A stretch of DNA of 37,797 nucleotides from JACPLA01 sp035291905 (GTDB lineage Bacteria; Bacteroidota; Ignavibacteria; UBA10030). The stretch's first letter is position 1. Each line of letters opens with the position of its first letter. The notes under the pieces are model-generated. The model worked only from the letters and a program-made list of their open reading frames with translations, did not search any database and was not told the origin of the DNA. The position numbers and the translations under genes were made by a program. The stretch spans positions 1 through 37,797 of the forward strand of contig DATDRF010000180.1 of NCBI GenBank assembly GCA_035291905.1. Direction: 5' to 3'. Below are positions 33,638-37,797 of this stretch, one piece after another.

Positions 33638-34478
33638 CAGGCTGATTCGATGGATTCGTTCGCTCATCATAGCGGTCGCTGTGTCGATCGCATTCTGGAC
33701 ACTGGTTATCATGATTTTTGAAGAGAAGTTCATCTTTTTCCCTGCTGTCTATCCGCAGGGAATTTACGAGTCGGAGCAACGCGCGCTTCAACCTGAAGAC
33801 CACTGGTTCACAACGGAGGACAGCGTTAAGCTTCACGGCTGGCTTCTCAGGTCCAAAGACGCAGTGGGGACCCTTCTGATGTTTCACGGCAACGCAGGAA
33901 ACCTCTCTCACCGCGGAGAGATTCTCCGTCGGCTTCGTCTCACGGGATTCAACGTCTTCATATTTGACTACCGCGGCTACGGGAAAAGCGAGGGAAGTCC
34001 CACTGAGGAGGGCGTGTATGCCGACGGCCGCGCAGCGATGCAATATGTCATGAGCCTTGCGGGGGTCGAGTTAAAGAGCTTGTTCTTTCTGGGGTCGAGC
34101 CTCGGCGGTGCAGTGGCAGTCGATGTTGCCACCCATCAACTGCCTGTCGGAATGATCCTCGAGTCAACATTCTCCTCGGCCCAGGATGTCGCTGCTCACG
34201 CCTACCCCTTTCTTCCCAATCGATTTCTGCTTCGTACCCGTTTTGACTCGGAGTCGAAAATCCGGAACCTCCACGTTCCCCTGTTGTTTTTCCACGGGAC
34301 CGACGACTCGGTCATTCCGCACCGATTGGGGCGTAAACTCTTCGACGCCGCAAATTCTCCAAAACAGTTCATCGACATCATCGGCGCCAACCATAACGAT
34401 ATGTTTTTGATCGGTGGCGAGACCTATCTGCGGCAAATCCGCGCTTTTTGTCTCCAGTTGTCCAACCGTCTCCCCTAG
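33621..34478 (+). CDS. Membrane-anchored alpha/beta hydrolase (BEM46/ABHD13-like)
   Basis: A 285-residue protein with one N-terminal membrane helix (LIIAVAVSIAFWTLVIMIF) and an alpha/beta hydrolase fold. Visible motifs: FHGNAGNLSHRG (oxyanion region), DYRGYGKSEG, nucleophile elbow GSSLGG, acid in FFHGTDDSVIP and the catalytic His in GANHNDM. This fits the BEM46/YfhR group, whose substrates are not known. The ATG at 33621 overlaps the CPBP end by 17 bp; a TTG at 33603 is an alternative. The catalytic domain may face either side of the membrane. Confidence 0.87.
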   Translation: MKPAGNRLIRWIRSLIIAVAVSIAFWTLVIMIFEEKFIFFPAVYPQGIYESEQRALQPEDHWFTTEDSVKLHGWLLRSKDAVGTLLMFHGNAGNLSHRGEILRRLRLTGFNVFIFDYRGYGKSEGSPTEEGVYADGRAAMQYVMSLAGVELKSLFFLGSSLGGAVAVDVATHQLPVGMILESTFSSAQDVAAHAYPFLPNRFLLRTRFDSESKIRNLHVPLLFFHGTDDSVIPHRLGRKLFDAANSPKQFIDIIGANHNDMFLIGGETYLRQIRAFCLQLSNRLP

Positions 34479-34655
34479 GCAGCAACCTTTTCTTCCATAG
34501 TACAGTCTAAGCTTGAGGATAGGAACGTCCGACCAAAGGGGGGGCTCGATTCGGTTCCTGTGATCCGTAACCTTTCCTTTTTGACGACGTAAGCAAAGTA
34601 CTCCCATCGCTGGATCCTCACACGAATGAACATTCAATCACTTTCAGGTGCAGTT

Positions 34656-35759
34656 ATGAAGAAGGTCATGAGAAAGAAGGTCATCATCCCGACGGCAGTC
34701 GTCGTTGTGCTTGTTCTCGTCGGGCTGTTTCTCTTTGGCGGCTCGAATGACTCCGCGGAGAACGTGTTACCGCGCGTTAAGGCCGCGAAGGGAACGATCG
34801 TTGACAAGGCCCTCGCCATCGGCACCATTGAGCCGGAGAACGAGATTTCCGTGAAATCCAAGGTTACGGGAGTCGTTCGTAAGATCTATGCCGATGTCGG
34901 GACATTTGTGAAGGCCGGCGAGCCGCTCCTGGAAGTGAAGCCCGATCCGACGCCGCTGGAACTGGCCGACGCCAAGCGTCAGGTGGAATTGAAAGAGGTC
35001 GACATTGCCAACCTGGACAAAGAGAAGGTCCGGCAGGAGTCGCTCTTCAAGAGCAAACTGATTTCCGACAAGGAGTATGAAGATTTTCAGAAGCGTTATG
35101 ATGAATCGGTTCTTCAGGTGCAAATTGCCAAGGAGAAGCTCGCATTGATGGAAAGCGGCAGTGTCACCATCGGCAACACACAGATCGAATCGATTATCAA
35201 GGCTCCGATCGACGGATATGTTCTCAGCCGAACGGTGGAAGTGGGAGATCCCGTCACACCCCTCACATCCTTCCAGGAAGGAACAGTCCTCATGAAGATG
35301 GCAAATATGGAGCGGCTGATATTCAAAGGAACCGTGGATGAAATTGACGTAGGCCGGTTGAAGGAAGGGATGGAGACGGAGTTGAAGGTCGGCGCCTTGC
35401 CGAACGATACGGTGAAAGGATTTCTTCGCAGGATCTGGCTGAAAGCAGAGAAGAAGGAAAATGCAACCGTGTTCCCGATAGAGATTCTTATCCCGAGCGC
35501 AAAGAATTCCGTCCTGCGTGCAGGTTACTCAGCTAACGCGAGCATCATCATCAACAAGAAGACTGATGTTTTGATGATTCCCGAGCGCACCGTTACCTTC
35601 AGGAATGATTCGTCCTTCGTAAGGTTTGCTCTTGGCCCGCAGTCGGATGAAGAGCGGCTCATCAAGACCGGACTGAGCGATGCCATTAATATAGAAGTAA
35701 AAGACGGGTTGAAAGAGGGGGATGAAGTAGTGGAGAAACCGGTGAAGAAGATCGAATGA
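34656..35759 (+). CDS. MacA/HlyD-type periplasmic adaptor of an ABC exporter
   Basis: A 367-residue membrane-fusion protein. One N-terminal helix (VIIPTAVVVVLVLVGLFLF) is followed by a barrel-sandwich lipoyl half (VTGVVRKIYADVGTFVKAGEPLLEV), an alpha-helical hairpin (LADAKRQVELKEVDIANLDKE) and the second half (IKAPIDGYVLSRTVEVGDPV), then a beta-barrel domain. The ATG at 34656 has AGGT at good spacing; an in-frame ATG at 34626 is an alternative. Two FtsX-like permeases follow. Its stop codon is immediately followed by an inverted-repeat arm. Confidence 0.88.
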   Translation: MKKVMRKKVIIPTAVVVVLVLVGLFLFGGSNDSAENVLPRVKAAKGTIVDKALAIGTIEPENEISVKSKVTGVVRKIYADVGTFVKAGEPLLEVKPDPTPLELADAKRQVELKEVDIANLDKEKVRQESLFKSKLISDKEYEDFQKRYDESVLQVQIAKEKLALMESGSVTIGNTQIESIIKAPIDGYVLSRTVEVGDPVTPLTSFQEGTVLMKMANMERLIFKGTVDEIDVGRLKEGMETELKVGALPNDTVKGFLRRIWLKAEKKENATVFPIEILIPSAKNSVLRAGYSANASIIINKKTDVLMIPERTVTFRNDSSFVRFALGPQSDEERLIKTGLSDAINIEVKDGLKEGDEVVEKPVKKIE

Positions 35760-35787
35760 TTTCGGATTGGGGATGGGGGATTTCGGA
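35760..35787 (+). repeat. Left arm of the adaptor/permease cassette
   Basis: Begins at the base after the adaptor stop codon. Built of TTTCGGATTGG and GGATGGGGG units. Complementary to 36180-36207 at 24 of 28 positions without gaps. Confidence 0.82.
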
Positions 35788-35816
35788 TTGAAGAACAACT
35801 TTTCCTGGGGGGAAAG

Positions 35817-36173
35817 ATGGACAGTAATGATCTCAAGAAGCGGACAAAACGATTTGCACTCGATGTTATCGAACTTGTGTCGGAGGTTCCGTCTAACAGG
35901 GCTAGTGACATTCTCTGTCGACAGTTGCTTCGATCGGCTACTTCCGTCGGAGCAAATTATCGCTCAGCCTGTCGTGCCCGTTCAAAAGCAGATTTCATCT
36001 CGAAGATTACTATTGTGGAAGAAGAGGCGGACGAGTCTCTTTACTGGCTTGAACTTCTAACAGAATCTGGGATTGAACGGTATGAAAGTATCGTTCCCCT
36101 CATCAGGGAGGCGGATGAGCTGACGGCAATATTCACGGCCGCCGGGAAAACGGCAAAAGGAAAAAGGGCTTAA
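35817..36173 (+). CDS. Four-helix-bundle protein (23S rRNA intervening-sequence/S23 family)
   Basis: A 118-residue helical protein of the same family as the one at 28003-28389 but from a different branch. It has LKKRTKRFALDVIELVSEVP, LCRQLLRSATSVGANYRSACRARSK, FISKITIVEEEADESLYWLELL and a last helix with ADELTAIFTAAGKTAKG. GGGGGGAAAG precedes the ATG, a strong ribosome site, so it is probably expressed. Low similarity to the other copy by eye argues against recent duplication within this window. Confidence 0.87.
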   Translation: MDSNDLKKRTKRFALDVIELVSEVPSNRASDILCRQLLRSATSVGANYRSACRARSKADFISKITIVEEEADESLYWLELLTESGIERYESIVPLIREADELTAIFTAAGKTAKGKRA

Positions 36174-36179
36174 GACACT

Positions 36180-36207
36180 TCCGAATTCCCCAATCCGCCA
36201 TCCGAAA
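36180..36207 (+). repeat. Right arm of the adaptor/permease cassette
   Basis: Reverse complement of the left arm at 24 of 28 positions. Eight unpaired bases (TTCTCAAA) separate it from the permease ATG at 36216. No Shine-Dalgarno is present there. Confidence 0.82.
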
Positions 36208-36215
36208 TTCTCAAA

Positions 36216-37448
36216 ATGGACCAACTCAAAACCATAGTCTCCGAATTCCTCCTCGACCTTCGGGTGCAGAAGCTCCGGGCATTCCTGACGATGTTCGGAA
36301 TCATATGGGGAACAGTGGCAATTATTGTGCTTATCGCCTTCGGTGTGGGGTTCAAGCAGCAGATGTCGGTCAACATGCACGGCATCGGCGAAAGCATTGC
36401 CATCATGTTCCCCGGGAGAACGACAAAAGCATGGGAAGGATTCGGAACGGGACGATCGATCAGGTTCATGGAGGATGACGTTCATCTCCTCGCCACTCAG
36501 ATCCCCGAGCTTGAAGCTGTGAGTCCCGAATACTCGAGGCGTGTCCCGACGCGAGTGGGCGAGAATATCCTGAATCCCCTCGTGGCAGGTGTCATTCCGA
36601 TCTACGCGGACATGCGGAACATTATTCCGGAGCCGGGCGGCCGATTCTTGAACGACCTGGATATCCAACACCGCCGGCGCGTTGCGCTGATCGGAGACAA
36701 AGTGAAGGAATTCCTCTTTGGGCAGACCGATCCGATCGGCCGCGTGATCTTTGTCGGTGAAACTCCCTTCACGGTCATCGGCGTGATGCAGGAGAAGACC
36801 CAGAACTCCTCGTACAATGCCCGCGACAGAGACCGCGTATTCATTCCCGCAAGCACGTACGGAAGTGTTTTTGGCGCCGTGTATCTAAACAACATCATTT
36901 ACAAGGTTAAGGATCCGACGATCGCCGAGGAGGTCAATGACAAGGTGCGCTCCACTCTCGGCAAGCGATATCGTTTCGACCCGACCGACAAGGATGCCGT
37001 CTGGATTTGGGACACTTCACGGTTCGACAAATTCATCTTCTACTTCTTTCTCGGCTTCAACATTTTCATGGGTCTGATCGGCAGCTTCACCCTGGGAGTG
37101 GCGGGTCTCGGTGTTGCCAATATCATGTTCATCGTCGTGCAGGAACGAATCAAAGAGATCGGAATCAAGCGCGCCGTCGGGGCAAAACGCTCAAACATCC
37201 TTTTTCAGTTCTTCATGGAGACGTTTTTCATAATCTTCCTCGGCTCGTTCATCGGATTCATGATCGCGTACGGAATCATTGAGGTGCTTCAGTTCATCCC
37301 GATCAAGGAATTTGTCGGCACACCCGTGATGTCAATGGACGTCGTCCTCATCACGGTCACAATTCTGACATTGATCGGCCTCGCAGCGGGACTCATGCCC
37401 GCACGGCGTGCTGCAAATTTGGATGTTGTTGAGTGTCTAAGGACATGA
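36216..37448 (+). CDS. MacB/FtsX-type ABC transporter permease
   Basis: The 410-residue inner-membrane subunit has the MacB layout without an ATPase domain. An N-terminal helix (LRAFLTMFGIIWGTVAIIVLIAFG) is followed by a periplasmic MacB-core domain of about 220 residues. Three C-terminal helices include the FtsX signature VQERIKEIGIKRAVGAKRSNI and the ending GLMPARRAANLDVVECLRT. Relatives usually end in ALRYE or similar, so the last residue and stop may have been changed by the repeat that begins here. Translation starts without a visible ribosome site, directly after the cassette arm. Confidence 0.9.
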   Translation: MDQLKTIVSEFLLDLRVQKLRAFLTMFGIIWGTVAIIVLIAFGVGFKQQMSVNMHGIGESIAIMFPGRTTKAWEGFGTGRSIRFMEDDVHLLATQIPELEAVSPEYSRRVPTRVGENILNPLVAGVIPIYADMRNIIPEPGGRFLNDLDIQHRRRVALIGDKVKEFLFGQTDPIGRVIFVGETPFTVIGVMQEKTQNSSYNARDRDRVFIPASTYGSVFGAVYLNNIIYKVKDPTIAEEVNDKVRSTLGKRYRFDPTDKDAVWIWDTSRFDKFIFYFFLGFNIFMGLIGSFTLGVAGLGVANIMFIVVQERIKEIGIKRAVGAKRSNILFQFFMETFFIIFLGSFIGFMIAYGIIEVLQFIPIKEFVGTPVMSMDVVLITVTILTLIGLAAGLMPARRAANLDVVECLRT

Positions 37449-37449
37449 C

Positions 37450-37486
37450 GCAGATTTCGCGGATTGACACTGATTTCACGGATTCG
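37450..37486 (+). repeat. Left arm of the gene-less inverted repeat between the two permeases
   Basis: Starts one base after the permease TGA. Units of GATTTCGCGGATTGA and GATTTCACGGATT. Complementary to 37587-37623 at 31 of 37 positions without gaps. Confidence 0.85.
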
Positions 37487-37586
37487 AATCTCGGAATGAT
37501 GGGGTCATTAATGTTCAAATCACGTTACGAATTTATGCAGAATCTACGGATGGTTGGCAAACTTCTCGTTCATCACTTTACGGTAC

Positions 37587-37623
37587 GAATCCGTGAAATC
37601 CGTTTTCAATCGGTGAAATCCGC
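37587..37623 (+). repeat. Right arm of the gene-less inverted repeat
   Basis: Reverse complement of 37450-37486 with six mismatches, two of which could be G-U pairs in RNA. It ends at the base before the next start codon. Confidence 0.85.
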
Positions 37624-37797
37624 ATGTGGCTAGAACTACTTAAAGACTTCCTTTCTGACCTCAAATCGCACCGGACGCGCGCGATCCTCACGCTTGCTGC
37701 CATCACGTGGGGAACGGTCGCGGTGGTCCTTCTCCTCTCCTTCGGTGAAGGACTCGGCACGCAGATGATGAACGGGCTGCTGAATGCAGGGGATCGC
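37624..37797 (+). CDS. Second MacB/FtsX-type ABC permease, N-terminal part, cut by window edge
   Basis: The first 58 codons read MWLELLKDFLSDLKSHRTR, then AILTLAAITWGTVAVVLLLS and FGEGLGTQMMNGLLNAGDR. The pattern parallels the start of the upstream permease (LRAFLTMFGIIWGTVAIIVL, then FGVGFKQQM), so this is a second permease of the same exporter. It starts directly at the end of an inverted-repeat arm, without a ribosome-binding site. The ATPase has not yet appeared and may lie downstream. Confidence 0.8.
   Translation, partial: MWLELLKDFLSDLKSHRTRAILTLAAITWGTVAVVLLLSFGEGLGTQMMNGLLNAGDR

Larger units (their letters stand above)
35760..36215 (+). mobile_element. Four-helix-bundle cassette filling the stop-to-start junction of adaptor and permease
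   Basis: The left arm starts right after the adaptor TGA. The S23-type gene (35817-36173) follows, and then the right arm, which ends 8 bases before the permease ATG. It has the same plan as the metK/ahcY cassette but with arms of unrelated sequence. The RNA would form a 28-bp imperfect stem with the gene in the loop, bringing the adaptor stop close to the permease start. Mobility is inferred, not shown. Confidence 0.55.
37449..37623 (+). other. Gene-less cassette between two permease genes
   Basis: Two 37-nt inverted arms enclose 100 nt (37487-37586) with no family-like coding sequence. The first pair of the stem lies one base after the upstream TGA and the last base of the right arm touches the downstream ATG. 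The plan equals the adaptor/permease cassette without its gene, so it may be an emptied element or an independent hairpin. A 66-codon frame crosses the region but consists mainly of translated repeat. Confidence 0.5.

Noticed and set aside
34479..34655. Possible promoter in the gap before the adaptor gene
   Set aside because: TTGACG at 34582 has no fitting -10 box, and no TAnnTTTG is present. I see no terminator or RNA gene in this gap either.
37433..37633. A 66-codon frame across the gene-less inverted repeat
   Set aside because: It overlaps the permease end and the next start, and its ends are mainly translated repeat (ISRIDTDFTD and similar). It has no ribosome site and no family resemblance that I can see.

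Overview
The window (about 53% GC by eye) looks like a chromosomal segment from a bacterium of the Bacteroidota/Chlorobiota/Ignavibacteria group. The clues are a promoter with the Bacteroidota -33/-7 pattern (TTTG, 20 bp, TACCTTTG at 25657-25688), a PUR-family (DUF3276) nucleic-acid-binding protein, a two-component-style beta-propeller protein ending in a FlgD/T9SS-like sorting domain, four-helix-bundle genes of the 23S rRNA intervening-sequence (S23) family, a full-length monomeric GcvP and a type 2 IPP isomerase. The assignment is inferred from gene content; no rRNA or tRNA gene is visible.

Left part, minus strand (about 1-10150): one long operon read right to left, yceD-rpmF-plsX-fabH-fabD-fabG-acpP-fabF-rnc-gcvP, followed by a CoA-binding protein cut by the window edge. 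It makes ribosomal protein L32, phospholipid precursors and fatty acids, then RNase III and the glycine-cleavage P protein. A TTGACT-17-TATATT promoter lies upstream of yceD and a compact terminator-like hairpin sits between yceD and rpmF. The 443 bp between yceD and the PUR gene is packed with four different hairpin repeats.

Middle part, minus strand (10477-25454): a PUR protein; a Crp/Fnr regulator, PHP phosphoesterase, lumazine synthase and secreted propeller protein, starting from a second TTGACT-17-TATATT promoter; then a tight eight-gene run fni - polyprenyl synthase - ptsH - ptsI - phosphoglucose/phosphomannose isomerase - peptidase/propeller/outer-membrane barrel - PQQ-repeat lipoprotein - PEGA protein. 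It links isoprenoid synthesis, a PTS phosphorelay, sugar-phosphate isomerisation and cell-envelope proteins.

Right part, plus strand (25657-37797): a sugar nucleotidyltransferase, metK and ahcY (activated methyl cycle), a strong terminator, an ACR3 arsenite exporter beside an aquaporin with a TIP-like selectivity filter, a multi-spanning membrane protein, a CPBP protease, an alpha/beta hydrolase, and a MacA-like adaptor with two FtsX/MacB-like permeases (the second runs off the end).

The most unusual structure is a set of insertion-like cassettes at gene junctions. At metK/ahcY and at adaptor/permease an S23-type four-helix-bundle gene lies between two long, locus-specific inverted repeats. 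In the permease/permease junction, and probably upstream of yceD, similar inverted arms remain without a gene. At two junctions the arms begin at the upstream stop codon and end at or within 8 nt of the downstream start codon. The layout resembles the intervening sequences of bacterial 23S rRNA, moved into messenger RNA.
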